Shown here: positions 54,284 through 62,500 of the stretch, piece after piece
How the letters are laid out: each line of letters starts with the position of its first letter
Position numbering within the stretch: the first letter of the stretch is position 1
NCBI GenBank assembly: GCA_903854335.1
Contig: CAINVY010000003.1
Location: 1-64,000, forward strand
Source of the DNA: an uncultured Candidatus Peregrinibacteria bacterium
GTDB lineage: Bacteria; Patescibacteriota; Gracilibacteria; Peribacterales; Peribacteraceae
Length of the DNA stretch: 64,000 nucleotides
Reading direction: 5' to 3'
Notes under the pieces: generated by a model
What the model saw: only the letters and a program-made list of their open reading frames with translations
The model's database searches: none
What the model was told of the DNA's origin: nothing
Position numbers and translations under genes: made by a program

Positions 54284-54712
54284 ATGAACATTCAGATTTC
54301 CCGCGTCGATAGTGCTCTCTCACTCCCCACCTACCAGACTTCGGGAGCCGTGGGCTTCGATTTGATCACGCGGCAAACGACCGTCGTCGAGCCCGGCAAG
54401 ATCGCGCTCGTGCCCGGCAACGTCATCGTGAAGGTACCGGAAGGCTACGCGCTACTCGTCCTGCCCCGCTCTTCACTGCCGCGCAAAAAGGCCCTCATCT
54501 GCCCGCACAGTGTCGGCGTCATCGATCAGGACTACCACGGCGACAAGGACGAAATCCTCGTCCAGGTCCAGAATATCTCCGATGTCCCGGTAACGGTGGA
54601 GCGCGGTGAGCGAATCGCGCAGGGAATCTTCGTCAAGGTCGAGACGGCAAAGTGGCAGGAAGTGGAGACGCACGGTAAAGAGACGAGAGGAGGATTCGGG
54701 TCGACGGGATGA
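54284..54712 (+). CDS. dut: Deoxyuridine 5'-triphosphate nucleotidohydrolase
   Basis: 142 residues, the usual length of trimeric dUTPase (dUTP to dUMP + PPi), which keeps uracil out of DNA. The five motifs are visible: 'TSGAVGFDLIT' (I), 'LLVLPRSSLPRK' (II), 'HSVGVIDQDYHGD' (III), 'VERGERIAQGIF' (IV) and 'TRGGFGSTG' (V, the P-loop-like arm). Motif II has PRSSL in place of the common PRSGL. Confidence 0.93.
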   Translation: MNIQISRVDSALSLPTYQTSGAVGFDLITRQTTVVEPGKIALVPGNVIVKVPEGYALLVLPRSSLPRKKALICPHSVGVIDQDYHGDKDEILVQVQNISDVPVTVERGERIAQGIFVKVETAKWQEVETHGKETRGGFGSTG

Positions 54713-54723
54713 GGGCGTGATGA

Positions 54724-55150
54724 AGGACGCAGGACAGAGGAGAGAGGGATTAGGAATCCTCAATGTTCATCTTCTTGATAAGTGCATTCAGCATTCGATG
54801 AATTTCCTGACAATTCGCGGTGAGGTCGTTCAACTGAGTTTGATCAAGATAGCCAACTCCCTGGCAGAAATAGAGATGTGACATGGCTTCGATAAGTTCT
54901 CCACGCGCCTGAACATATTTGTGCATCTTATCGGGATATGTGTAACGGCCATACCCCTCGGCGATATTCGCCGCAACGGAGAGAGCGGCGCGACGTAGCT
55001 GAGAAGTCACTCCATACTGCTCCTCTTTCGGAAAACTCTTGGAGATCTGATGAACCCTCAGAGCAAGATCCATCGCTTTTTTCCAGGGTCCGAACGTCGT
55101 GAAGTCCGAATGCATAATCTACGTCCTAAGTCCTCTGCCCTCCGTCCTAC
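54724..55150. repeat. Complementary flanks around the four-helix-bundle gene
   Basis: The left flank AGGACGCAGGACAGAGGAGA (54724 onward, 24 bp) and the reverse complement of the right flank (AGGACGGAGGGCAGAGGACT) agree at 19 of 24 positions. A transcript over the gene could therefore close into a stem carrying the ORF in its loop, the architecture of a 23S rRNA intervening sequence. The right flank overlaps the ftsZ stop codon. Confidence 0.5.
54750..55115 (-). CDS. Four-helix-bundle protein (23S rRNA IVS-type)
   Basis: 121 residues with the family hallmarks: 'PWKKAMDLALRVHQISKSFPKEEQYG', 'SQLRRAALSVAANIAEGYGR' and 'ARGELIEAMSHLYF'. These proteins were first found encoded by intervening sequences in 23S rRNA genes; free copies are widespread and their role is unknown. 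The gene is flanked by complementary G/A-rich and C/T-rich stretches (54724-54747 and 55119-55150), described separately. Convergent with dut and in line with ftsZ, whose stop is 31 bp upstream. Confidence 0.88.
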   Translation of the reverse strand: MHSDFTTFGPWKKAMDLALRVHQISKSFPKEEQYGVTSQLRRAALSVAANIAEGYGRYTYPDKMHKYVQARGELIEAMSHLYFCQGVGYLDQTQLNDLTANCQEIHRMLNALIKKMNIEDS

Positions 55151-56400
55151 TTACTTAGAGGCTTCCTCATGAACGCCGGGACCTCGAGCTCCTCTTCGTC
55201 GAATTGCGGGGCATTGGTCTTCACGTTGGGATCGATCGACATGCTCTGCTGCATGCCACTGGTGCGCCCGTCGACTTTCTCCACGGAAGGCCTGGAGAAC
55301 GTGTTCTTCATGAGCCTCTGCGCAGGATTCGCCATGGCAGGCGTCGCGATGTTCTCCTTCTCCACGAACCCCGTCGCCACGACCGTCACCTTCACCTGTC
55401 CGGTGAAGGCCTCATCGATGACCGCGCCGAAGATGATGTTCGCCTCGGGCGAGGATGCCTCCGTGATGATGCGCGCGGCCTCGTCGACTTCGAACATCGA
55501 GAGGTCGTTGCCACCCGTAATATTGAAAAGGATGCCCTGCGCTCCATGGATACTCGTCTCGAGAAGGGGGCTGTCGATGGCGGCTCGTGCTGCCTCGGAG
55601 GCGCGGCTGTCTCCCGTGCCGTACCCGATGCCCATGAGCGCCGTACCCGCGTCCTGCATGATCGCCTTCACGTCTGCGAAGTCGACGTTCACGAGTCCGT
55701 GCACCGTGATGATGCTGGAAATACCGTCGATCGCGTGCTTGAGGACCTCATCGACGACCTGGAACGCCTCGGTGAGGGGGGTGGTCTTGTCGATCAGGGA
55801 GAGAATCTTGTCGTTGGGAATCGTGATGAGCGTGTCCACCTTGCCCTTGAGCGCCTCCAGCGCCTCATCAGCCTGTTTGCGGCGCTTGAAGCCCTCGAAA
55901 CTGAACGGCTTCGTGACAACGGCAACCGTGAGAATGCCCATGGAACGAGCCGCCTCCGCGATGATCGGCGTCGCTCCGCTCCCCGTGCCGCCTCCGAGTC
56001 CCGCAGTGATGAAGAGCATGTCCGTACCTTCGAGCGTGTCCTTGATCTCCTCCAAGCTCTCCTCGGCAGCCCTCTTCCCAATGTCGGGATTCGCTCCCGC
56101 ACCGAGCCCCTTCGTGGTGCCGCGCCCGATCGTGATCTTCTTCGGAGCCGGATTGTGGTAGAGCGCCTGAATATCGGTATTGACTGCGATGAACTCCACG
56201 CCCTGCACCTTCTCATGAATCATCCTCGCGACGGCGTTGCCGCCTGATCCGCCAGCACCGAGAACGCGAATGGACGCGCCGGGCAACATCTCGGGACGCA
56301 CTTCGCGCGTTCCGGTGTCGTCATCCGGTCTGGGTATGCCACTATTTCCGGCAGAGCCGGAAGACCTGGGGCCGAAAATGGAGCGGAACGCGTCTGACAT
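55147..56400 (-). CDS. ftsZ: Cell division protein FtsZ
   Basis: 417 residues. Tubulin-like GTPase that forms the Z ring. Visible: 'IRVLGAGGSGGNAVARMI', 'VEFIAVNTDIQALYHN', the tubulin signature 'AGLGGGTGSGATPIIAE', 'VAVVTKPFSFEG', 'IPNDKILSLIDKTTPLTEAF' and the T7 synergy loop 'VNVDFADVKAIMQDAGTALMGIG'. The variable linker ends in the conserved tail 'LEVPAFMRKPLSK', which binds FtsA and other partners. It lies 36 bp after ftsA on the same strand. Confidence 0.98.
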   Translation of the reverse strand: MSDAFRSIFGPRSSGSAGNSGIPRPDDDTGTREVRPEMLPGASIRVLGAGGSGGNAVARMIHEKVQGVEFIAVNTDIQALYHNPAPKKITIGRGTTKGLGAGANPDIGKRAAEESLEEIKDTLEGTDMLFITAGLGGGTGSGATPIIAEAARSMGILTVAVVTKPFSFEGFKRRKQADEALEALKGKVDTLITIPNDKILSLIDKTTPLTEAFQVVDEVLKHAIDGISSIITVHGLVNVDFADVKAIMQDAGTALMGIGYGTGDSRASEAARAAIDSPLLETSIHGAQGILFNITGGNDLSMFEVDEAARIITEASSPEANIIFGAVIDEAFTGQVKVTVVATGFVEKENIATPAMANPAQRLMKNTFSRPSVEKVDGRTSGMQQSMSIDPNVKTNAPQFDEEELEVPAFMRKPLSK

Positions 56401-56436
56401 GGGAGAGGAGGGAAAAAGCGGGGGAAGAAAAAGGGA

Positions 56437-57669
56437 TCAGGGGAAGAGGCTCTTGATCCACGAGCCGACCTGTTTGACTGCACGTTTCATTTGGAAATTT
56501 CCGTGTGACACATGGTCCTCTTCGCGCATGCCCCAGACGAGCGTGCCGAGAGCCGTTGCGTACGCGGGATCGTCGACTTTCTCGATGACGCCACCGATGT
56601 CCACGGGAAAGCCCATCTGCACGGGGAGGCCGAGGACATCGCGGGCCAAGTCGAGGACGCCCGGCGCCTTCACCGCTCCTCCCGTGAGGAGGGCTCCGGC
56701 CGGGAGCATTCCGCTGCGACCGATACGCGCGAGTTCGGCTTTCACAAGCGAGAAAATCTCGTAGTAGCGCGCCTGCATGATCTCCGCCATGTACTTCTTC
56801 GAAACCGTTTGCGTGTCGACCTTGGACACCGTCGAGAGATCGATCATCTCGCGCTCGCTCATCTCCCCCGGCAATACCGATCCGAATTCGATCTTGATCT
56901 TCTCCGCCGTGTCGATGGATGTGCGAAGTCCGATCGCGATGTCGCTCGTTACGCTCTCGCCTCCCACCGGCAGACACACCGAGTGGAGAATCGTCCCCTC
57001 TTCAAACACCGCCAAGCTCGTGCAGCCCGCGCCGACATCGATGATGAGAACGCCGAGCTCCTTCTGTCGCTTCGTGAGCGTCGCCTCCGCGGCGGCGATC
57101 GTCGACGGCACGAGCGCGTCGATATCCACGCCCGCCTGGTCGATGCACTTCTCGATATTCTTCACATGCTGAATGTGTCCCGTGACGATGTGCGCCTCCA
57201 CCTCCAACCGAATGCCCGTCATGCCGAGAGGGTTCTTGATGCCGCGCTGCTCGTCGACGGCGTAGGCCTTCGGTTCGATGTGAAGAATGCGACGGTTAGC
57301 CGGAATGGAGATCGCCTGCGCGGCATCGAGCACACGCGCGATGTCCTCGAGGGTGATCTCGGCACCGGAAATGGCGATGACGCCTCGCGAATCGAAAGAC
57401 TCGATATGCGAACCGCTCATGCCCACGAACACATGGTTCACCGGCACCCCCGCCATGCGCTCCGCGTCCTCCAGGGAGGAGATGATATTGTGGATGAGCT
57501 CCTCGACATCGATCACGTGCCCCTTGCGCATGCCGAGCGACGGCGAAAGCCCGACACCGATGACACTGGGCAAACGCTGATCGGAGTCGGCTCCGTCTAC
57601 GACGGCAATAACGGTACGGATTTTGGCACTTCCGATGTCAAGACTTGCGAGTACACGTTCTTTGGGCAT
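56437..57669 (-). CDS. ftsA: Cell division protein FtsA
   Basis: 410 residues from ATG 57669 (MPKERV...); the 47 extra residues of the ORF-track form are not typical. Actin-like ATPase that tethers FtsZ to the membrane. Visible: 'VLASLDIGSAKIRTVIAVVDG', 'VNHVFVGMSGSHIESF' in the 1C domain, 'VLIIDVGAGCTSLAVFEEGTI' and 'AGALLTGGAVKAPGVLDLA'. The C-terminal amphipathic helix 'VKQVGSWIKSLFP' is the membrane-targeting end. A possible promoter (TTGCGT-18-TAGACT at 57761-57732) lies upstream. No other division genes (ftsQ, mur) are adjacent. Confidence 0.94.
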   Translation of the reverse strand: MPKERVLASLDIGSAKIRTVIAVVDGADSDQRLPSVIGVGLSPSLGMRKGHVIDVEELIHNIISSLEDAERMAGVPVNHVFVGMSGSHIESFDSRGVIAISGAEITLEDIARVLDAAQAISIPANRRILHIEPKAYAVDEQRGIKNPLGMTGIRLEVEAHIVTGHIQHVKNIEKCIDQAGVDIDALVPSTIAAAEATLTKRQKELGVLIIDVGAGCTSLAVFEEGTILHSVCLPVGGESVTSDIAIGLRTSIDTAEKIKIEFGSVLPGEMSEREMIDLSTVSKVDTQTVSKKYMAEIMQARYYEIFSLVKAELARIGRSGMLPAGALLTGGAVKAPGVLDLARDVLGLPVQMGFPVDIGGVIEKVDDPAYATALGTLVWGMREEDHVSHGNFQMKRAVKQVGSWIKSLFP

Positions 57670-57953
57670 GGATCGAGAGGGGTAACGGCAGAGATGCTCC
57701 GTCCAAAAACCCAAGGGCGGAAACGGCACCAAGTCTAAACTGGCGGAGAGAAGCCACGCAAGCCATTCATGTATATCTTTGGTGTTCAGAACGGCACGTG
57801 CTGAGCACAATTTCTATGCGAATGTTTTCCCATGTGCTCGTGATAACCCACAATATTTATTCAGAAATTATTGCACGCTTTTTAACATGAATACGTTTTG
57901 TGCACAGAAATTTTCCATTTTTAATCAGCACACGAACTGATCTCTCATCTCAA

Positions 57954-59033
57954 TTAGAACAACGCCAGCTGTTTCTCTTCCTGAGCATTCCCCTCCTCCT
58001 TTTGTACCTCCTGTTTGAAATGCGCTTTGCCGTACGGTGTGCCAAGAATCTGATCGAGACGCTTCCCGAGAGCCGGCGATTCTATTTCATTGAAGAAATC
58101 CTTCGCAGCCTGCGTCTCGACTTCATGTAGAGCCGTCTCAGCAAGAGAAATCGGCAGTGGGATATCGCACACGAGGATAGCCATGTGCTCGCAGAAGAAT
58201 GCCTGCTCCCGATCGCGCTCAAGCTTCTCCCTGATCACGGGCTTAATGTCTGAAAGATGCTCGTAAATGTTTGCGAGCGATCCAAATTGCTGGAGCAGCG
58301 TCGCGGCCCCTTTGGGCCCGATCCCATTCACGCCCGGAAGGTTGTCGGAGGCATCTCCACAGAGTCCTTTAAAGGAGGGAATCTGATCCGGCCGAACGCC
58401 GTACTTCACCTCGATCTCCTTTGGCCCCAGATATTCGGTCTGTTGATAGCCCTTGTGGGGGATCGCGATACGCACATGCTCCGTGGCCAACTGAAACGCA
58501 TCCCTGTCTCCAGTGACGATGCTCACGCGCATGCCCGCCCCCTCGGCCGCACGCGCATATGTTCCGAGAAAATCATCCGCCTCATACCGCGTATCGCTGA
58601 CGTGTCGGATGCCAAATGCATCGATCATCCGGAGAATGAGAGGGATTTGGAGGTAAAACTCGTCGGGAGTCTCCGCCCTCCCCTCCTTATATGTCGCGTT
58701 CTCCTGATGACGAAATGTCTCTTCACCGGCATCGAAACAGAAGAGGAGGTTCTGCGGCTCCTCGATCTTGAGGAGTGAAAGAAGCATGGAACCGACGCCA
58801 TACACGGCATTCGTCTGCACACCCTTCCTCGTTTGAAACGTACGCGGGATCGCATAGTACGCCCTGTACATCAGATGGTGACCGTCAATGACGACGAAGT
58901 GTTCGATGACGTAAGGGTGCCACGAAGAGGAGAAGATGGATAGTGAGAGGGGGAAGGCTATCTTTCTGTTATCCAATTTCGGGATTTCTATCTCCCAATA
59001 ATTCAAATACATGTCAATGATTACGCCCTTCAA
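57954..59033 (-). CDS. Stand-alone 5'-3' exonuclease (PolA N-terminal/FEN type) with clamp-binding tail
   Basis: Up to 359 residues. Matches the 5' nuclease domain of DNA polymerase I: 'FVVIDGHHLMYRAYYAIP', 'LLFCFDAGEETFRHQENATYKEGR', 'TRYEADDFLGTYARAAEGAG', 'VSIVTGDRDAFQL' and the helix-hairpin-helix 'FKGLCGDASDNLPGVNGIGPKGAATLL'. Acidic metal ligands are present. Polymerase and 3' exonuclease domains are absent. The last residues 'EEKQLALF' fit the beta-clamp-binding consensus QLxLF at the extreme C-terminus. Role: removing RNA primers and flaps. The first 50 residues are unusual and the start is uncertain (Met at 59012, or a later TTG). Confidence 0.88.
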   Translation of the reverse strand: MKGVIIDMYLNYWEIEIPKLDNRKIAFPLSLSIFSSSWHPYVIEHFVVIDGHHLMYRAYYAIPRTFQTRKGVQTNAVYGVGSMLLSLLKIEEPQNLLFCFDAGEETFRHQENATYKEGRAETPDEFYLQIPLILRMIDAFGIRHVSDTRYEADDFLGTYARAAEGAGMRVSIVTGDRDAFQLATEHVRIAIPHKGYQQTEYLGPKEIEVKYGVRPDQIPSFKGLCGDASDNLPGVNGIGPKGAATLLQQFGSLANIYEHLSDIKPVIREKLERDREQAFFCEHMAILVCDIPLPISLAETALHEVETQAAKDFFNEIESPALGKRLDQILGTPYGKAHFKQEVQKEEGNAQEEKQLALF

Positions 59034-59057
59034 AAAAGCTCACTTTTGCGCTATACT
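59029..59057 (+). promoter_or_regulatory. Promoter for the GT-B-like gene
   Basis: TTCAAA (59029-59034), a 17-bp spacer and TATACT (59052-59057), 22 bp before ATG 59079. The -35 overlaps the start of the divergent exonuclease ORF. Confidence 0.5.
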
Positions 59058-59078
59058 AACCGGATACATCAAACAACC

Positions 59079-59717
59079 ATGTCAGCATTTCTTCCCGCCT
59101 TCGACGACCTGATTGAGAGCAAATTCTCGATAGGATCAATCGAGCAGAAGATTCAGAATAAAACGGCGCTTCAAAAGGAACTCGGATGGCCGGTGGAACC
59201 CAAGCGACCGATGCTTTGTCTCCCCGCAGGAATGACGGAAAAGCTCGGCGGACCGCTCCTCACCGAAGTCCTTCCGGGAATCCTCTCACAGCAGATGGAA
59301 CTCCTGGTGCTTGGAAAAGGTTCGTCGACGTACGGATCAATCTTCATGCACCTCGCGCAGGAGCAGCGCTACCGCGTCCACATCATCTCGGAAAGCGAAG
59401 AGGATATGCATCGGATGTTCGCCGCCGCCGACATGGCGCTCTTCCTCAGCGATCCCACGCACATGGAGGAGCTGGAGCACTGTCTCGCCTACGGCGTCGT
59501 GCCTCTCTCCCCGACTACTCCCCTGCTCGAGGACTACAATCCGATCCAGGAAACCGGCAACGCCTTCGTCTTCGGCACACCATCGAAATGGACGGCCTTC
59601 GCGGCCATCGTCCGCGCCGTGGAAACCTACAAATTTCCGTTCGACTGGCGCACCATCGTCCGACATTGCATGGAAACCATGTTCAAGGGCGAACGCGCGA
59701 CGCTTCGCAAGAAGTGA
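59079..59717 (+). CDS. C-terminal-half glycogen/starch-synthase-like protein (GT5)
   Basis: 212 residues from ATG 59079. 'ALQKELGWPVEPKRPMLCLPAGMTEKLGGPLLTEVLPGIL', 'MELLVLGKGSSTYG' and 'MFAAADMALFLSDPTHMEE' match the C-terminal Rossmann half of GT5 glycogen synthase (the nucleotide-sugar side). 'CLAYGVVPLSPTTPLLEDYNP' follows as the usual 'GTIPIVRxTGGLxDTV' region, here degenerate. The N-terminal half with the acceptor site is missing and no gene for it is nearby. Probably catalytically altered, a sugar-nucleotide-binding or regulatory protein. Confidence 0.7.
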   Translation: MSAFLPAFDDLIESKFSIGSIEQKIQNKTALQKELGWPVEPKRPMLCLPAGMTEKLGGPLLTEVLPGILSQQMELLVLGKGSSTYGSIFMHLAQEQRYRVHIISESEEDMHRMFAAADMALFLSDPTHMEELEHCLAYGVVPLSPTTPLLEDYNPIQETGNAFVFGTPSKWTAFAAIVRAVETYKFPFDWRTIVRHCMETMFKGERATLRKK

Positions 59718-59724
59718 AACGCTC

Positions 59725-59985
59725 TCACTTCTCGATGTATCCCTCTTTCAACATGCACGCGGTGAACTTCGGCTTTGCAGTCGTATCGTAACTAGCGATT
59801 TTCATCCGCATCGCGCACTCCCTCGTCGCAGACATGTGCTGCCAGACGGGCTGGAGACGGAAGACATTCGAAATGATCACCCAGAGGAGAGCGGTGACGC
59901 AGAGCAACAGCGTGATCGAGAACGGCTGGTGAAGTTTTTCATGAAGGTGCAACATGTTCAAAACATACGCTTCTTGTTCGTTCAC
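59725..59985 (-). CDS. Small single-pass membrane protein
   Basis: 86 residues; one membrane segment ('FSITLLLCVTALLWVIISNVF', about residues 22-42) and a short extracytoplasmic tail with two Cys ('RECAMRMKIASYD', 'FTACMLKEGYIEK'). The start may instead be the Met at 59955. No known family. Confidence 0.5.
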   Translation of the reverse strand: MNEQEAYVLNMLHLHEKLHQPFSITLLLCVTALLWVIISNVFRLQPVWQHMSATRECAMRMKIASYDTTAKPKFTACMLKEGYIEK

Positions 59986-60037
59986 TCAAGTTGAGATTTC
60001 CCGGACAATGTGCGAAGTAGTTAAAAGGACACACCGA

Positions 60038-60259
60038 TCACTGTTCGTTGCCGATGAGTCCAATTTTATAGAGCTTAGCCTGCCAGTGCTTGCACAGCGC
60101 TGCGGGAACCGTCACAACAACTCTGTTCCCCTCCACTCTCAAATTGTGTTGCTCACCCTCACCGAGTCTTCGAATACCGTGCAGGCATCGAGCAGCCTCT
60201 TCGGGGGTACCGCGTTCATGAGTGGAAAGTTCGACGAGTTCCAAAGATGTCGATGGCAT
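60038..60259 (-). CDS. Small hypothetical protein
   Basis: 73 residues, ATG start. 'STSLELVELSTHERGTPEEAARCLHGIRRL' followed by 'VEGNRVVVTVPAALCKHWQAKL' looks like a compact alpha/beta protein. No family recognised. It is 81 bp downstream of the membrane protein at 60341 on the same strand, so co-transcription is likely. Confidence 0.5.
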   Translation of the reverse strand: MPSTSLELVELSTHERGTPEEAARCLHGIRRLGEGEQHNLRVEGNRVVVTVPAALCKHWQAKLYKIGLIGNEQ

Positions 60260-60340
60260 AGTGAGATCGGGGAAATTGAAGACGCGGCACTATCCCACTC
60301 GGGAAAGCCGTTGTCAAAATATGACTCGATGGAATCAAGC

Positions 60341-60958
60341 TCAACCTACGAACCAGTCCTTTCGAAAGAAGAGCGTGGCAAGAATCGTGAGGACGTACGT
60401 CCCCAAGAGAGAGAGCAGCAACACCGATCCCACTTCGACATTCAAGTCGTCGACACGTTTCTCGACTTCACGAAGCGATCTCCCCGCAAGGACCACACTG
60501 CCGCCTTTGGCCCGCACGAGAACCGCCGCGATCCGCACGGAAGGAGTCGGCTGCCAGGTGATGCGATCCTCGCCGTGTTCTGTGACGAACTGTACGACCC
60601 CATGCGGAACCACGGGAATGCTGTCGCCGAGAAGTCCCGACGATACGAGGGGAGCGCCGCTGCCGTCATACACAATCAGAAATGGAGAGAGACTTGCCCC
60701 GACATCGACGGTATCGGTCGGAAGAATGGATTTGTAACTCGCACCTTTCCCGATCTTCAAAGCCGCGTCTGCCGCCAACTGAATCTGCGGATCATTCGCC
60801 CCGATACGCAAATCATGCTGCATCACGACGTATACGAGACCCGCCATGGCACAGAGACCCGCGGCAAGCGGGACCCAGGCGATGAAAGATGAACGCAAAG
60901 AGGACATGGCGAATGGGGAAGGATCAAAACACCTCGTTCTCTCTTCCTCGATTCTCAA
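60341..60958 (-). CDS. Membrane protein with extracytoplasmic domain between two anchors
   Basis: 205 residues: an N-terminal anchor ('FIAWVPLAAGLCAMAGLVYVVM'), about 115 residues outside ('SLSPFLIVYDGSGAPLVSSG', 'VVQFVTEHGEDRITWQP', 'RIAAVLVRAKGGSVVLAGRSL') and a C-terminal anchor ('VEVGSVLLLSLLGTYVLTILATLFF'). The layout recalls sensor-type PAS/Cache folds but no histidine kinase follows. The start at 60958 overlaps the upstream stop by ATGA, supporting it over the Met at 60907. Confidence 0.6.
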   Translation of the reverse strand: MRIEEERTRCFDPSPFAMSSLRSSFIAWVPLAAGLCAMAGLVYVVMQHDLRIGANDPQIQLAADAALKIGKGASYKSILPTDTVDVGASLSPFLIVYDGSGAPLVSSGLLGDSIPVVPHGVVQFVTEHGEDRITWQPTPSVRIAAVLVRAKGGSVVLAGRSLREVEKRVDDLNVEVGSVLLLSLLGTYVLTILATLFFRKDWFVG

Positions 60959-61209
60959 AGAGGAACGGCCTTGCTTCCACTGCCAACCTTGCCTACCCCC
61001 TTATTCACATCACTACCACTCCCTCCCCTCTGCGTATCCGAAAATTGGTAGCGAGGTCTGCCATTGCTCCACCTCATCATGCCGCCTCTTGCACCGCGTT
61101 CGAAACGGTGATGCATGCCAACAATAAAGATGCATCCGACAGCGAGGGCGACGAGGACCACGCCCGAGACGAGACCGAACAAAAAGGAAGAGGTGTGAAA
61201 ATCTTTCAT
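60955..61209 (-). CDS. Small single-pass membrane protein, Gly-rich tail
   Basis: 84 residues: one membrane segment ('FLFGLVSGVVLVALAVGCIFIVGM', about residues 9-32) and a Gly/Arg/Ser-rich tail. Coupled by ATGA to the next gene, the two-anchor membrane protein. No family recognised. Confidence 0.5.
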   Translation of the reverse strand: MKDFHTSSFLFGLVSGVVLVALAVGCIFIVGMHHRFERGARGGMMRWSNGRPRYQFSDTQRGGSGSDVNKGVGKVGSGSKAVPL

Positions 61210-61266
61210 GAAGATTGGGGAAGGGATTTGATGGAAGGATACACTGCGGCCTGCAGGATTTCCAGG

Positions 61267-61343
61267 TGGTGGGTCAGGTGGGATTTGAACCCACGGCCAA
61301 TTGCTTAAGAGGCAACTGCTCTACCAGGCTGAGCTACTGACCC
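61267..61343 (-). tRNA. tRNA-Lys(CTT)
   Basis: A 77-nt minus-strand cloverleaf: acceptor GGGTCAG/CTGACCC, discriminator A, encoded CCA. The anticodon loop CTCTTAA gives CTT. The T-loop is GTTCAAATC. Upstream lies a partial copy of its own 5' end (61422-61441). Confidence 0.95.
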
Positions 61344-61421
61344 AAAGGGAACGATGAGAGAAAAATCAGGGAGAAGGATCGAGCAAGCATATTGTATTTC
61401 GCCTCGCTTTGCTCGGCGTGG

Positions 61422-61441
61422 CAGGCTGAGCTACTGACCCA
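61422..61441 (-). repeat. Duplicated 5' fragment of tRNA-Lys
   Basis: CAGGCTGAGCTACTGACCCA is an exact 20-bp copy of 61325-61344, the D-arm and acceptor 5' strand of tRNA-Lys, 97 bp away in the same orientation. The rest of the tRNA is missing, so it is a remnant rather than a gene. Confidence 0.75.
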
Positions 61442-61535
61442 ACGGGGGCACTGTACCAAGCTCGGAGTTTTATGACAATGAAGAGGATGGGATGGAATCC
61501 TCGGCATCGTCGGACTCAACGGAATCTTCAAGCCA

Positions 61536-62387
61536 TCACAGCACTTTCCTCGCATGCACCATTGCGTTCTTCATTTCGAGGAGCGCCACCGGCAAGTCAT
61601 CAAACCATCCGATCGCGGGATACGTCACCTCCCCCGCAATATCCCTCCCGCAAGAAAGATGAGCAAACTCCTCCTGCGACAACTCGCACTTCGCGAAGGT
61701 ACGGAGAATTTCTTTGAGAGGAATCACCTGCGCCCAGGAAACTCGATCAAGCGAAACAGCATCCTCAACCGACCACGCCCCCACGGAAGTCCGACGCAGT
61801 GCCTCCAGATACCCACCGCACTTGAGGAGATCTCCGAGATCGTGCGCGAGCGAACGGATGTACGTACCCGATCCACACGCGACGCGCAGGGCAAGTTTCG
61901 GATAAGAATAGGAGAGAATGTCGCACGACGTGATCTCCACTTCACGCGGCGGAATATTCACGCCCCTTCCCTGCCGCGCCTTGTGGTAGGCACGTTCGCC
62001 CCCGATGTGAATTGCGGAGTACGCGGGCGGCACCTGCTGGATCTTGCCCACGAACCGATCGGCGATCATGCACTGAATAATGATTTCATCCGGCACCATC
62101 CATCCCTTCGGAGGTTCACGTCGCTCGATCGTGCCTTCGGCGTCGTACGTCGTGCTCACCGCACCGAACAACACGCTCGCATCGTACGTCTTCGAAAGAT
62201 CGGAGAAAAGTTCCACAACCTTCAGCGCCTTCTTCCCGACCGCGAGCACCAAGAGTCCGGTCGCGAGAGGATCGAGCGTCCCCAGATGACCGATATCCTT
62301 CTCGGAAAGTTGCCGACGAACCGCCGCGACCACGTCATGGCTTGTCAGCCCCTTTGGCTTATCAACGAGGAGGAATCCGTGTCGCAT
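61536..62387 (-). CDS. truB: tRNA pseudouridine(55) synthase TruB
   Basis: 283 residues from ATG 62387 (MRHGFLLVDKPKG). TruB isomerises U55 in the T-loop of tRNAs. Visible: 'GFLLVDKPKGLTSHDVVAAVRRQL', the catalytic Asp motif 'GHLGTLDPLATGLLVLAVG', 'KTYDASVLFGAVSTTYDAEG', 'QVPPAYSAIHIGGERAYHKARQG' and the 'VACGSGTYIRSLAHDLGDLL' block. The ORF-track start at 62429 adds 14 unlikely residues. In many bacteria it is in the infB operon; here it is 38 kb from infB. Confidence 0.95.
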   Translation of the reverse strand: MRHGFLLVDKPKGLTSHDVVAAVRRQLSEKDIGHLGTLDPLATGLLVLAVGKKALKVVELFSDLSKTYDASVLFGAVSTTYDAEGTIERREPPKGWMVPDEIIIQCMIADRFVGKIQQVPPAYSAIHIGGERAYHKARQGRGVNIPPREVEITSCDILSYSYPKLALRVACGSGTYIRSLAHDLGDLLKCGGYLEALRRTSVGAWSVEDAVSLDRVSWAQVIPLKEILRTFAKCELSQEEFAHLSCGRDIAGEVTYPAIGWFDDLPVALLEMKNAMVHARKVL

Positions 62388-62500
62388 GGGCGCCACCGTA
62401 TCATGAAGAAGGCAGTGGTGCATGGTCATTCATAGAAAACTCCTTTGGCAAAAGAGACAATGGCGGCGTTTCCACCGTAACGGTACACTTCCCATCAACC

